From NCBI RefSeq assembly GCF_014905555.1, contig NZ_BNGS01000002.1, positions 496,001 to 560,000 on the forward strand: a stretch of 64,000 bases of DNA. The letters are read 5' to 3'. This DNA comes from Streptomyces sp. Y2F8-2. GTDB taxonomy: Bacteria; Actinomycetota; Actinomycetes; Streptomycetales; Streptomycetaceae. Under the pieces are notes generated by a model. The model did no database searches and was not told the DNA's origin. It saw nothing but the letters and a program-made list of their open reading frames with translations. The position numbers were made by a program, and so were the translations under genes. Positions 38,250-48,629 of the stretch are shown piece after piece; position 1 is the first letter of the stretch, and each line of letters begins with the position of its first letter.

Positions 38250-38274
38250 CTCGCCCTGTCGAAACGAGATTCCC

Positions 38275-39324
38275 ATGAGTTCTGAGGACAGATCCCCGCA
38301 GCCTCCCGCAGACATGCTTCCAGCCCCGCGACGGAGAGCCGGCCGCGTCCTGGCGGTCTCCATCGCCTTCCTGCTGGCGGTGATCGCCCCCACTGCCGTG
38401 CAGCACGCCGTCAAGGCGGGCGGCGCGAGCACCGGGGAAACCGCGCCGCGCCCCGCCGACATACAGCCGGCCGCATCAGGCCAGGATCTGGGCGACGGCA
38501 CCCAGTTGGCGCCGTACGACGTCGTCGACGGCGTCAAGGTGTTCCATCTGACGGCGGCGCCCGTCTCCTGGGAGACCTCCCCCGGGCACGTGAGGCAGGC
38601 CTACGCCTTCAACGGCCTCGTGCCGGGCCCGGTGATCCGGGTCAACGAGGGAGACCGGGTCCGCATCGTCGTGAAGAACGACCTGTCCGAGGCGACGTCG
38701 GTGCACTGGCACGGCATGGACCTGCCCAACGACCAGGACGGTGTCCCCGACCTGACCCAGGCACCCATCGAGCCGGGCGAGACCCACACCTACGAATGGA
38801 CCGCGGTCAGCCCCGGCACCCATTGGTACCACTCGCACATGGGCGGCGAACAGGAGGGGAAGGGCCTCTACGGAGCGCTGGAAGTGGTGCCGAACTCCGG
38901 AGACATCCCCGCCGACCGCGACTACCGGATCATGATCGGTGACGGACCGCTGGGCTTCGTCTTCAACGGCAAGAGCTTCCCCGCCACCGCGCAGCTGTCG
39001 GCGCGCGTCGGAGAAAAGGTGCACATCCGTCTGATCGGCACCGGACCCGAGATGATCCATCCGATCCACCTGCACGGCGGTTACTTCACCCTGGTCGCCC
39101 AGGACGGGCGGAAACTTCCGGCCCCGCAGCAGATGGACACGCTGAACGTGGGAGTGGGCCAGACGTACGACATCGTCTGGACCCCCACCAAGGTCGGCAA
39201 GTGGATGATCCACTGCCACATCTTCTCGCACTCGGAGAACGCGGACGGAATGGCCGGTCTGGTCTCGATCATCCAGGTCGACCCGGCGACCGTCACCCTG
39301 CCGAAGCTGCCGCTGCAGGGCTGA
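38275..39324 (+). CDS. Two-domain multicopper oxidase
   Basis: Length is 349 aa. An N-terminal hydrophobic segment (VLAVSIAFLLAVIAPTAV) acts as signal or anchor. All copper motifs are present: HWHG (His144, His146), HWYHSHMGG (183, 186, 188), HPIHLHGG (262, 265, 267) and HCHIFSHSENADGM (His313, Cys314, His315, His319, Met326). The size and two cupredoxin folds match two-domain laccase or nitrite-reductase-like enzymes rather than three-domain CueO. It may oxidise Cu(I) or phenolics, or draw electrons from the preceding protein. Confidence 0.87.
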   Translation: MSSEDRSPQPPADMLPAPRRRAGRVLAVSIAFLLAVIAPTAVQHAVKAGGASTGETAPRPADIQPAASGQDLGDGTQLAPYDVVDGVKVFHLTAAPVSWETSPGHVRQAYAFNGLVPGPVIRVNEGDRVRIVVKNDLSEATSVHWHGMDLPNDQDGVPDLTQAPIEPGETHTYEWTAVSPGTHWYHSHMGGEQEGKGLYGALEVVPNSGDIPADRDYRIMIGDGPLGFVFNGKSFPATAQLSARVGEKVHIRLIGTGPEMIHPIHLHGGYFTLVAQDGRKLPAPQQMDTLNVGVGQTYDIVWTPTKVGKWMIHCHIFSHSENADGMAGLVSIIQVDPATVTLPKLPLQG

Positions 39325-39390
39325 GATGCCGCCCCCGGTCCGTGCGCACGTCGGCGAACGGACCTCACTCCACCTGAAAGGAGCCCTCGT

Positions 39391-40116
39391 TTGCCCTCCC
39401 GATTCCGCCGACCGCTCCTCAGCCACCGACTGCCCGCCGCGGCGCTGGCCGGTGCCGCCGCGGTCCTGATCCTCGCTCCTGCCGCAGCTGCCCACGTCAC
39501 GATCCAGCCGAAGACGTCTGAGCCAGGCGGTTACGCCAAGGAAGCCTTCCGTGTGCCGAACGAGCGGGACAACGCCTCGACGGTACAGGTGGAGGTGGCC
39601 TTCCCGGCCGACCATCCGCTGGCGTCCGTCGCAGTCCAGCCCGTCCCCGGGTGGACCGCGACGGTACACAAGCAAAAGCTCGCCACACCGCTCAAGACCG
39701 ATGACGGCGAGGTCACCGTGGCGGTCACCTCGATCGTCTGGAAGGGCGGCAGGATCGAGCCCGGCCAGTTCCAGGAGTTCCCGGTCTCCGTCGGCCCGCT
39801 GCCGACGAACACCGACTCGCTGGTCTTCAAGGCGCTGCAGACCTACTCCGACGGCACCGTGGTGCGCTGGATCGACGTCCCGCAGCAGGGAGCGCCCGAA
39901 CCGGAGCACCCGGCGCCCGTACTGACCGTCCGGCAGGCTGCCGCTCCAGCCGTGCCCGCGGCCCGCCCCGACACCCTCGGCCGGGTGCTGGGCTCAGCGG
40001 GCCTGGCCGCCGGCGTCGCGGCCATCGGCTGGTCACTGTCGTCGAGGCGACGGAAGGCCGTACCGCAGCAACGCGGGCCGGCCGAGAAGCCCGCGAAGGT
40101 CAAGTCACGCGTCTGA
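39391..40116 (+). CDS. YcnI-like copper-binding protein (DUF1775)
   Basis: Length is 241 aa from a TTG at 39391 with AAAGGAG seven bases upstream. The signal peptide ends in PAAAAHV, leaving His as the first mature residue as in YcnI, whose N-terminal His and a Trp bind Cu(II). The DUF1775 domain shows VTIQPKTSEPGGYAKEAFRV and WTATVHKQKLATPLKTDDGE with SIVWKGG. A C-terminal helix (GSAGLAAGVAAIGWSL) and basic tail anchor it in the membrane. It lies before the CopC-CopD gene as in Bacillus ycn operons. Confidence 0.88.
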   Translation: MPSRFRRPLLSHRLPAAALAGAAAVLILAPAAAAHVTIQPKTSEPGGYAKEAFRVPNERDNASTVQVEVAFPADHPLASVAVQPVPGWTATVHKQKLATPLKTDDGEVTVAVTSIVWKGGRIEPGQFQEFPVSVGPLPTNTDSLVFKALQTYSDGTVVRWIDVPQQGAPEPEHPAPVLTVRQAAAPAVPAARPDTLGRVLGSAGLAAGVAAIGWSLSSRRRKAVPQQRGPAEKPAKVKSRV

Positions 40117-40211
40117 GCGCACCGGACGCCGGCGGCCCTGGTCTCAGGGCCGCCGGCATCGCGTCCCCTCCCGATCGCACGCCCTCCGGTTTCGAGAGTC
40201 CGAGAGAAACG

Positions 40212-41987
40212 ATGCACCGAGCGACGCTCCGTACTTCCGCCTACCCCTTGTTCGTCTTCCTGCTGACCCTGCTGTCCGTGGCCGGCGGTCAGACACCCGC
40301 CTCGGCCCACGCCGTGCTGTTGTCCACGGCACCGGCGAACCGGCAGGTGCTCGACGGCACGCCGCACGAGGTATCGCTCACGTTCAGCGAGACCGTGGAC
40401 CTCGGCCTCGCCGGTTTCCGGCTGCTCGGCCCGGACGGCGACACCATCAGGACCGGGCGGCCGGCACATCCGCACGGGAATCCGGACGCGGTGACGTTGC
40501 CGATACCGGATGTGCTGAGTGACGGCACCTACACCCTCGGCTGGCACGTGGTGTCCGCCGACACCCATCCCGTGCAGGGTGCCTTCACTTTCAGCATCGG
40601 CGAGCCCACGCAGGGCGGCGGCCCCGCAAGCGCCGCCTCCACACCCCGGAGCAGCAGCTGGGTGGTGGTGCTCTACGACGCCGTACGCTGGCTGTCCTTC
40701 GCGGGTATCGCCCTGCTGGTGGGCACGGCGTTCTTCACGGCGGTCTGCTGGCCCGGAGCGGTCCGCCGGCGCGGCGCCCGCAGGCTGCTGTGGTCCGGCT
40801 GGTACGCCGTACTGGCGACCACCGGACTCACCTTCCTGCTGTACGAGCCATATGCGGCGGGTACCGCACCGGCCAGGGCACTGGAGCCCTCACTGATCAC
40901 GGCGACGCTGGGCACCCGCATGGGCCTGGTGCTCGCCGCACGGACGGCGCTGCTGGTGGCGACGGGGGTGGGGCTGGTGCTCCTGCTGCGCCGCCATCGC
41001 GCCGACAGTGAGCCCAACAGAGGTGTCCTTGCGTGGCGCGCAGCCATCGTGCTCGCCGCCGGGTGCGCGCTCGCCGTGACCTGGAGCCTGGCTACGCACA
41101 GCGCCGCCGGCTCCCTGGTCGCCGTGGCCCTGGTGTCCGACGTGGTCCACCTCACCGCGATGGGCGTGTGGATCGGCGGCCTGGTGGTGCTCGGTGCCGT
41201 GCTGCTGCGGTCGGGGGACCTGCCGGCCATGGAGTCGGCCATACCGCGGTTCTCCCGCACGGCCCTGGTGTGCGTGCTGCTCCTGGCGGTCACCGGAGTC
41301 TTCCAGGCCTGGCGAGAGGTGGGCACGCCCCCGGCGCTCTACGGCACCGTGTACGGCCGGATCCTCATCGGCAAGCTGTGTCTGGCCGCGGTGCTGATCG
41401 CGCTCGGGGCCGGTGCCCGCCGATGGGTGCAGCACCACTGCACCGCCCTGCCGACAGCGGTCTCGACCCGGCGGCGCGCACAGCGATGGCCCGGTGAGGA
41501 GCAAGTACGCCGGTTCGGGCGGCTGATCGCGGTCGAAGCGGGGATCGCCGCGGTGCTGCTGGGCCTCACCGCCTTTCTGGTGAACAGCGAGCCCGCCCGG
41601 GCCGAGCAGGCTGCGGCCAGGACGGCTGCGGCCGGAGCATCCCCGCCCCAGCCGTTCGGCCAGGTCGTCCAGTTCGACACGGGCGGAGCCGACGGCCGTG
41701 GCCTGCTGGCCGTGGAGATCGGCCCCGCGGCTGTCGGGACCAACGAGCTCCATCTGTCGGTGCTGGACACCAGGGGGCTGCCGAGGAGCGTGGCCGAGCT
41801 TCACGCACGGTTCAGCCTCCCCGAGCGGTCGCTCGGGCCGATCACCGCGGACCTTCAGGACGGCGGAACCGGGCACTACCTCTCCACCGCCTCCCTGCCG
41901 TTTCCCGGGCACTGGCAACTGTCGCTGACGGTGCGGACATCCGAGCTCGACGAGACCGTCGTACGGATCCCGGTCGATGTCCGCTGA
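40212..41987 (+). CDS. CopC-CopD fusion (YcnJ-like) copper protein
   Basis: Length is 591 aa. A signal peptide ends ASAHAVLLS, so His is the mature N terminus as required for Cu(II) binding by CopC. The CopC domain (about 32-130) has VSLTFSETVDLGLAGFRL and GTYTLGWHVVSADTHPVQGA. Eight or nine membrane helices of the CopD domain follow (about 150-460), with conserved His in VVHLTAMGVWIGGL. The last 120 residues form an extracellular beta domain (GLLAVEIGPAAVGTNELHLS). It probably brings copper across the membrane for the cuproenzymes just upstream. Confidence 0.9.
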   Translation: MHRATLRTSAYPLFVFLLTLLSVAGGQTPASAHAVLLSTAPANRQVLDGTPHEVSLTFSETVDLGLAGFRLLGPDGDTIRTGRPAHPHGNPDAVTLPIPDVLSDGTYTLGWHVVSADTHPVQGAFTFSIGEPTQGGGPASAASTPRSSSWVVVLYDAVRWLSFAGIALLVGTAFFTAVCWPGAVRRRGARRLLWSGWYAVLATTGLTFLLYEPYAAGTAPARALEPSLITATLGTRMGLVLAARTALLVATGVGLVLLLRRHRADSEPNRGVLAWRAAIVLAAGCALAVTWSLATHSAAGSLVAVALVSDVVHLTAMGVWIGGLVVLGAVLLRSGDLPAMESAIPRFSRTALVCVLLLAVTGVFQAWREVGTPPALYGTVYGRILIGKLCLAAVLIALGAGARRWVQHHCTALPTAVSTRRRAQRWPGEEQVRRFGRLIAVEAGIAAVLLGLTAFLVNSEPARAEQAAARTAAAGASPPQPFGQVVQFDTGGADGRGLLAVEIGPAAVGTNELHLSVLDTRGLPRSVAELHARFSLPERSLGPITADLQDGGTGHYLSTASLPFPGHWQLSLTVRTSELDETVVRIPVDVR

Positions 41988-42037
41988 GGGGCGGTCACCA
42001 GGCACGCGGGGAACAGTTGCAAGGGGGACGGGGAGAG

Positions 42038-42961
42038 ATGTATCCGAAGGATGCGCGCAAGTTGTCAGCCGAGGGACTCGAGGACCTGCGTCGGCGCGTG
42101 GTCGCCGCAGTGGAGTCCGGAGTGCCGCAGTCGGAGGCAGCGCGGCTGTTCGGGGTGTCGCGGCAGACCGTGTCGGCCTGGGTGGGGGCGTACCGCCGGG
42201 ATGGCGACGACGCCCTGCGCCCCCGTCGGCGCGGCCGGCGACCCGGTGACAAGCTTGCCTTGTCCTGTGCGCAGCAACTGTGGACGGTCAGGACCCTGGC
42301 GACGCGCACTCCCGAAGAGGCCGGCCTGCGCCACAGCCTCTGGTCGCGTCAGGCGCTTGCGGAGCTGATCCGCCACAACTTCCACATCACGCTCAGCACC
42401 TCCACGATCCGCAACTACCTGATCCGGTGGGGGCTCGTCGTCGACGCGTCCCTTCTGGACAGGCTCCGCAGCTCCCATCCCATGCCGACCGACCACCTGT
42501 CCGCAGCCGATGGTCCCGGGACGCCCGCTCACCCTCGGACGTCCGGCGCGGAGACCTTGTGGACCGGCTGGATGCGGATGGATCGGTCCCTCCGGGCTCC
42601 GCTCGGCATGGGGGCCGGTACCACGCACGAGGTCGACGCTCTCTTCCTCTTCGCCGTCTCCGGTCGCGGTGCGATGTTCTTCCTCCCGACGGCCGACCCC
42701 TACGACGGCGCGCACGTCTGCGACTTCTTCGACAGGCTGACGCGCTACCATGGCCGGCGTCTCACCATCGTGCACGGGTGGCTGCCGAGGCACAGGGCCG
42801 ACCTGTTGAGTGCCTGGATGGTCATGAACGCGGAAACGGTGTCCGTCGAGGTGGCCGGCGTAACGGGCCTGACGGGGACACATGGCGACGAGCGCCGCAC
42901 GTGCACGCACGTCGCCGTGCCCGGGACTGCGAACGGATCGTCCAGCACTCCGGGACCTTGA
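42038..42961 (+). CDS. IS630-like helix-turn-helix protein, probably a domesticated or decayed transposase
   Basis: Length is 307 aa from the ATG at 42038 with GGGAGAG upstream. The N-terminal HTH (LRRRVVAAVESGVPQSEAAR with LFGVSRQTVSAWVGAYRRDG) and the second winged helix (SRQALAELIRHNFHITLSTS, TIRNYLIRWGL) match IS630-family transposases. The C-terminal half has a shape like the IS630 catalytic domain (ALFLFAVSGRGAMFFLPTAD, HGRRLTIVHGWLPRH), but the usual Asp-Asp-Glu residues are not clear. I saw no inverted repeats at its ends. It may act as a regulator. Its 3' end overlaps the convergent GAF gene by 140 bases. Confidence 0.6.
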   Translation: MYPKDARKLSAEGLEDLRRRVVAAVESGVPQSEAARLFGVSRQTVSAWVGAYRRDGDDALRPRRRGRRPGDKLALSCAQQLWTVRTLATRTPEEAGLRHSLWSRQALAELIRHNFHITLSTSTIRNYLIRWGLVVDASLLDRLRSSHPMPTDHLSAADGPGTPAHPRTSGAETLWTGWMRMDRSLRAPLGMGAGTTHEVDALFLFAVSGRGAMFFLPTADPYDGAHVCDFFDRLTRYHGRRLTIVHGWLPRHRADLLSAWMVMNAETVSVEVAGVTGLTGTHGDERRTCTHVAVPGTANGSSSTPGP

Positions 42962-43559
42962 GGGGGCGTGCACCGATCAGGCCAAGCCGTGGGCGCGCTG
43001 TGCGCGCCGCGATGTGGAGGGCTCGGACACGCCCCGCGTCCATGGCTGCCGACACCTGCTCGGCATACAGCTCCACCAGGATGCGCCGCTCCACGTCGAA
43101 CGCCTCCGGGCCCTGCCCCACCACGACCAGGCACCCCGGCGCCACACCGCCCTCTCCTGGCGGCACCGCACTCAGCGGCACCACGCCCAGCGAAACGCGG
43201 ACTCCCGGCGAACCCGCGGCCGCCCCGCCGTAGGAGGCGACCTGTGCGGCGTCCAGCCACAAGGGCCGATTCGAACGGACGGCATCAGCAACGAGAGCGC
43301 GAGCCGAGAGAGGGCAGGCCATCGGGAGCCCGTACCGGCCGACAGACCCCCCGGCGGCGTCGGCGAGCCGCAGCTCCTCCCTCTCCGACCCCACCAGGTA
43401 GGCAGCGGCCAGCGCCGCGCCCGCCACCGTGCGAACCTGCTCCAGCCCGCTCGGCGGTTCTCCCCGGCCTCCCGGGCCGTGGCCTTCATGCCGCCGCCGG
43501 GTCGACGAGCCGCCATGGTTCGCTGCGCCCCCGATACCTGCGTCGCCTTCGCTGGACAT
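42822..43559 (-). CDS. GAF-domain protein, possibly truncated
   Basis: Length is 245 aa from the ATG at 43559. Residues about 45-175 look like a GAF sensor domain: GLEQVRTVAGAALAAAYLVG, then a core with RPLWLDAAQVASYGG, LGVVPLSAVPPGEGGVAPGC and an ending FDVERRILVELYAEQVSAAM. In Streptomyces such domains precede PP2C phosphatase or ANTAR output domains. Here the output is missing: after residue 185 the sequence becomes Arg/Ser-rich while crossing the convergent gene's end. It may be a broken gene or a free-standing sensor. Confidence 0.5.
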   Translation of the reverse strand: MSSEGDAGIGGAANHGGSSTRRRHEGHGPGGRGEPPSGLEQVRTVAGAALAAAYLVGSEREELRLADAAGGSVGRYGLPMACPLSARALVADAVRSNRPLWLDAAQVASYGGAAAGSPGVRVSLGVVPLSAVPPGEGGVAPGCLVVVGQGPEAFDVERRILVELYAEQVSAAMDAGRVRALHIAARTARPRLGLIGARPLKVPECWTIRSQSRARRRACTCGARRHVSPSGPLRRPPRRTPFPRS

Positions 43560-45150
<1,591 letters not shown>

Positions 45151-45187
45151 CACAGCGGGGCGGCCGACTTCATAAAGCCCCTTTCCT

Positions 45188-45222
45188 AACCCCTTGTAGA
45201 AAGTCCGGCTCCGGCATAGGCT
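45188..45222 (+). promoter_or_regulatory. Promoter of the ROK regulator with CCCCTTG element
   Basis: A -35-like TTGTAG (45194-45199) and a -10-like TAGGCT (45217-45222) are 17 bases apart, a good primary-sigma promoter. The -35 overlaps AACCCCTTGTAGAAAG (45188-45203), which closely matches AACCCCTTGCCGAAG upstream of the sugar-binding-protein gene. The repeat is a candidate operator for the ROK protein. Confidence 0.55.
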
Positions 45223-45274
45223 CCTGCCGCACCGAGGCACGAGGCCTCGCCATGACCTGGGGAGGATGGGGGAC

Positions 45275-46528
45275 GTGCCGGTCAAGCGCACCTCACGCGA
45301 TATTCGCACAGCGAACCGTTACGAGGTGCTGCGCCAGATCATCGCCCACTCCCCCACGTCCCGTCAGGAGCTGGCGGCGGCGACGGGGCTGAGTCTGGCC
45401 ACGGTCGCCACCCTCGTCGGTGAGCTGCTGGACCTCGGAATGCTGACCGAGGTCGGCTTCGAGGACTCGGCGGGCGGGCGACCGCGCGGCCTGGTCGCGG
45501 TCAACGCGTCGGGTGGCGCGTTGATCGGCGTCGACATCGCGGAGACGTACGTCCGGGTCGAGCTGTTCGACCTGGCGCTGGACATGCTCGCCCGCGCCGA
45601 CGAGGACATGCGCCCCGGCGAGAACCGCCCCGAGCAGGTCGTCGCCCATGTCGCCGCGGCGGTCGGCTCGGTCGTCACCCAGGCCGGGGTGGAGGGCGCC
45701 CGCGTCCTCGGCGTCGGCGTCAGCGTCCCGGGCCAGGTCGACCGCGACCGGGGCGTGTCGGAGTACGCCCCGAACTGGGACTGGCACGACGTGCCGCTGC
45801 TCGACCTGCTCTCCGAGCACATCGCCTACCCCCTCTACCTGGACAACCCGCTGCGCGCCTGCGCGGTCGCCGAGCTGTGGTTCGGCGCGGCGCGTGGACG
45901 CGGTGACGCCGTGGTCGTCAATCTGGGCACGGGCGTGGGCGCCGGCCTGGCGCTGGGCGGCGGCCTGCACCGCGGCGTCAGCAACAGCGCCGGCGAGTGG
46001 GGCCACACGACGCTGGTACTGGACGGGCGGCTGTGCCACTGCGGCAACCACGGCTGTGTGGAGACGTACGTCGGGGCCCCCGGGATCATGCTGAACCTGC
46101 GGGAGCTGAGCCCGAGCAGCCCCCTGCTGCATCCCGAGGACCAGACCGCCACGATCGACGCCCTCGCCCGAGGGGTCGCCGCGCAGGACCCGGTCGCGCT
46201 GGCGGTCGTCCGCGACACCGCCCGCTACCTCGGCGCCGGGATCTCCAACCTGGTCAACGTGTTCAACCCCGAAGTGGTCGTGCTCAGCAGTTGGGTCGCG
46301 GCCACGCTCGGCGAGCCGCTGCTGAACGAGGTGCGCGAGGCCGTCGCCCGGCATGCGCTGAAGCGGCCGTTCGCCGCCACCGAGATCGTCCTGTCCCCCA
46401 TCCCCACGGACCCGGTGTGCCTCGGAGCCGCGACCTTCGCCCTCGAAGGAGCACTCCAGTCGGTCAGCCAGAGGCCCGCCAAGAGAAGCGCCACCCCCAC
46501 AAGGAGCCGTACCGCAACACCTTCATGA
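45275..46528 (+). CDS. ROK-family transcriptional repressor
   Basis: Length is 417 aa from a GTG at 45275 with GGAGG nine bases upstream; an ATG at 45266 directly abuts that ribosome site and is less likely. The N-terminal winged helix is NRYEVLRQIIAHSPTSRQEL and ATGLSLATVATLVGELLDLG. The ROK domain has LIGVDIAETYVRVELF, GVGVSVPGQVDRDRG, VVNLGTGVGAGLALGGGLHR and the zinc motif CHCGNHGCVETYVG. ROK repressors sense sugars or sugar phosphates. It heads a galactan-use operon; the GH30 gene starts 18 bases past its stop. Confidence 0.9.
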   Translation: MPVKRTSRDIRTANRYEVLRQIIAHSPTSRQELAAATGLSLATVATLVGELLDLGMLTEVGFEDSAGGRPRGLVAVNASGGALIGVDIAETYVRVELFDLALDMLARADEDMRPGENRPEQVVAHVAAAVGSVVTQAGVEGARVLGVGVSVPGQVDRDRGVSEYAPNWDWHDVPLLDLLSEHIAYPLYLDNPLRACAVAELWFGAARGRGDAVVVNLGTGVGAGLALGGGLHRGVSNSAGEWGHTTLVLDGRLCHCGNHGCVETYVGAPGIMLNLRELSPSSPLLHPEDQTATIDALARGVAAQDPVALAVVRDTARYLGAGISNLVNVFNPEVVVLSSWVAATLGEPLLNEVREAVARHALKRPFAATEIVLSPIPTDPVCLGAATFALEGALQSVSQRPAKRSATPTRSRTATPS

Positions 46529-46546
46529 GACGGAAGGGATGCACCG

Positions 46547-48403
46547 TTGACGCGCACGAAACGCTCCGCCGGCAGAACCATCGACAGATCCGTCCTCGCG
46601 ACAGCCGCGGCCGCACTCGCTGTCACGGGGGCCCTGATCTCCGCCCCGCCCGCCGGGGCCGCCGACCCCCCGACGGCCGAGGTCTCCCCCCACGCGGCTC
46701 AGACCATCGACAACATCGGCGCCTCCGGTGCCTGGTGGGTCAACGACCTCCAGCACTTCTCACCCTCCGTCCAGGCCCGGGTCGCGAAGCTGCTCTTCTC
46801 GAAGGACGGCCTGGACCTCAGCTCGTACCGCTACAACATCGGCGGTGGCGGCGTCGCGGTCACCACCCCGGCCCGCGCCGCCGAGGACTTCCTGAACGCC
46901 GACGGCACCTATGACTGGAGCAGGGACGACGGCGGACGGACGTTCCTGAAGTACGCCGCGACATACGGCGTGAAGGACCTGATCGGCTTCGTCAACAGCG
47001 CCCCCGCCCAGTGGACGACCAACGGGAAGAGCTGCGGCGGCCGGCTGAAGGCGGAGAACGAGGCCGACTTCGCGAAGTACATAGCCGACGTGACGGACCA
47101 CTTCGCACGGCAGGGCGCGAAGTTCGACTACATCAGCCCCTTCAACGAGCCGGACAACAGCTTCGCCGACTGCGGCCAGGAAGGCATGCCGGTACCCGTC
47201 GACCAGCGCGACGACATCGTGCGGGCTCTGGGCGCCGAACAGAAGGCACGGCACCAGAAGACCGGCATCATCGCGGACGAGTCCAGCAAGACCACGCAGT
47301 TCACCAGCGAACTCCCGCAGTGGATCTCGCAGCCCGGCACCGCCCAGTACGTCTCCGAGCTGGCCCATCACACCTACAACAACCCCGACGACGGGCAGCT
47401 CGCCAACATCTACGAGACGTCGAAGGCCGTGGGCAAACAGCCCTGGGCCACGGAGATCTGCTGCTTCGGCAAGGGCTCCACGGGCTGGAACCAGGAGTAC
47501 GACCCGACGATCGACAACGCCCTGCTGATGTCGCGGATCATCTACAAGGACTTCGCGACCGCGCACGACTCGGCGTTCCAGTGGTGGGTGGCCCTGGCCA
47601 GCGGCTACGGCACCGACCCCTACACGAGGAACGACCAGGGCTGGAACGACGGCCTGATCTACTACGACCCCGACTACGCGACGAACGGCAACCAGAAGCT
47701 GTACTTCACCAAGCGGTACTACGCGCTCGGCCAGTACAGCAAGTTCGTCAGGCCGGGCGCGGTCGCGCACAACGTGACCGGCGCACCGAGCGGGGTCGAG
47801 GTCACGACGTACGACGACAAGGGCAAGTGGGTGGTCGTGGTCAACAACCACAACACCACCGACACGGCGCTGGACCTGCACTTCAACAGCAGGGCGCCGG
47901 TGCGGGCCGAGAAGGCGGTCAGGACCTCGGCCACGGAGAACTGGGCCTCCGTCGGCAAGCCGGCCGTGACCGGCTCCACGGTCTCCACCACCCTCGCCGC
48001 GCGCTCGATCACGACCTTCGTCCTCGACCAGCGCGGGCACGCCACGACGGCCGTCACGGGCGCCTGGAAGGGCGCGCAGTCCGGCAAGTGCCTGACGGCG
48101 GGCGCCTCGGGTGCCGCGATCGACACCTGCACGGGCGCGACCGAGCAGTCCTGGTCGTACGACGCGGACGGCACCCTGAAGGGCGGGAACGGCTATCTGA
48201 CCGCCGGAAGTTCGGGGCTCACCACCGCCGCCGACCACACCGGTGACGCCACCCAGCGGTGGCTGCTCAACGCGAACGGCCAGATCGTCAACGAGGCGTC
48301 CGGCAAGTGCCTGGACGTCAGCGGTCAGGCGACCGCCGACGGCGGCAAGGTGATCCTGTACAGCTGCAACGGCGGCCCCAACGAGGCCTGGTCCAGGCAG
48401 TAA
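46547..48403 (+). CDS. Secreted GH30 glycoside hydrolase with ricin-type lectin domain
   Basis: Length is 618 aa from a TTG at 46547 with GGAAGGG eight bases upstream. A signal peptide ends near PAGAA (about residue 38). The GH30 barrel has the acid/base Glu201 in SPFNEPDNSF and the likely nucleophile Glu303 in WATEICCFGKG. The pattern best fits the endo-beta-1,6-galactanase subgroup. From about residue 505 a ricin-B/CBM13-like domain (SGKCLTAG, SGKCLDVSG, NEAWSRQ) should bind galactose-containing glycan. Neighbours are a sugar importer and beta-galactosidase, so it likely cuts galactan outside the cell. Confidence 0.88.
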   Translation: MTRTKRSAGRTIDRSVLATAAAALAVTGALISAPPAGAADPPTAEVSPHAAQTIDNIGASGAWWVNDLQHFSPSVQARVAKLLFSKDGLDLSSYRYNIGGGGVAVTTPARAAEDFLNADGTYDWSRDDGGRTFLKYAATYGVKDLIGFVNSAPAQWTTNGKSCGGRLKAENEADFAKYIADVTDHFARQGAKFDYISPFNEPDNSFADCGQEGMPVPVDQRDDIVRALGAEQKARHQKTGIIADESSKTTQFTSELPQWISQPGTAQYVSELAHHTYNNPDDGQLANIYETSKAVGKQPWATEICCFGKGSTGWNQEYDPTIDNALLMSRIIYKDFATAHDSAFQWWVALASGYGTDPYTRNDQGWNDGLIYYDPDYATNGNQKLYFTKRYYALGQYSKFVRPGAVAHNVTGAPSGVEVTTYDDKGKWVVVVNNHNTTDTALDLHFNSRAPVRAEKAVRTSATENWASVGKPAVTGSTVSTTLAARSITTFVLDQRGHATTAVTGAWKGAQSGKCLTAGASGAAIDTCTGATEQSWSYDADGTLKGGNGYLTAGSSGLTTAADHTGDATQRWLLNANGQIVNEASGKCLDVSGQATADGGKVILYSCNGGPNEAWSRQ

Positions 48404-48416
48404 AACCCCCGGAACC

Positions 48417-48451
48417 GAGGGCCCGCCGACACCCCTGACCCGGCGGCCCTC
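48417..48451. terminator. Possible terminator after the GH30 gene
   Basis: GAGGGCCCGCCG (48417-48428) can pair with CGGCGGCCCTC (48441-48451) with one bulged base and a 12-base loop. It would separate the ROK/GH30 transcript from the transporter transcript. Confidence 0.5.
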
Positions 48452-48515
48452 ACCCGGGTCCACCCCCTTGTTCGTCATTCCGAACCGGACACAACGTTTC
48501 GCACAGACTTCGTCC

Positions 48516-48551
48516 AACCCCTTGCCGAAGCCTTAGCCGAAGATCTAACGT
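48516..48551 (+). promoter_or_regulatory. Promoter of the sugar ABC operon with CCCCTTG element
   Basis: TTGCCG (48522-48527) and TAACGT (48546-48551) are 18 bases apart. The -35 overlaps AACCCCTTGCCGAAG (48516-48530), matching the ROK-gene element at 45188. A third, partial copy, ACCCCCTTGTTCGTC, lies at 48462-48476. Repression by the ROK protein at this element is inferred. Confidence 0.5.
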
Positions 48552-48629
48552 CCCGCACCGCACCTCCTTCGAACCACCTCGCGCTGAGCCGCAAGAGCCG
48601 CAGCCGCGCTTCGAGACAAGGACGTCAGC

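Noticed and set aside
41988..42037. Inverted repeats flanking the IS630-like gene
   Set aside because: I looked for matching ends near 42000 and 42960-43000 and found none of useful length.
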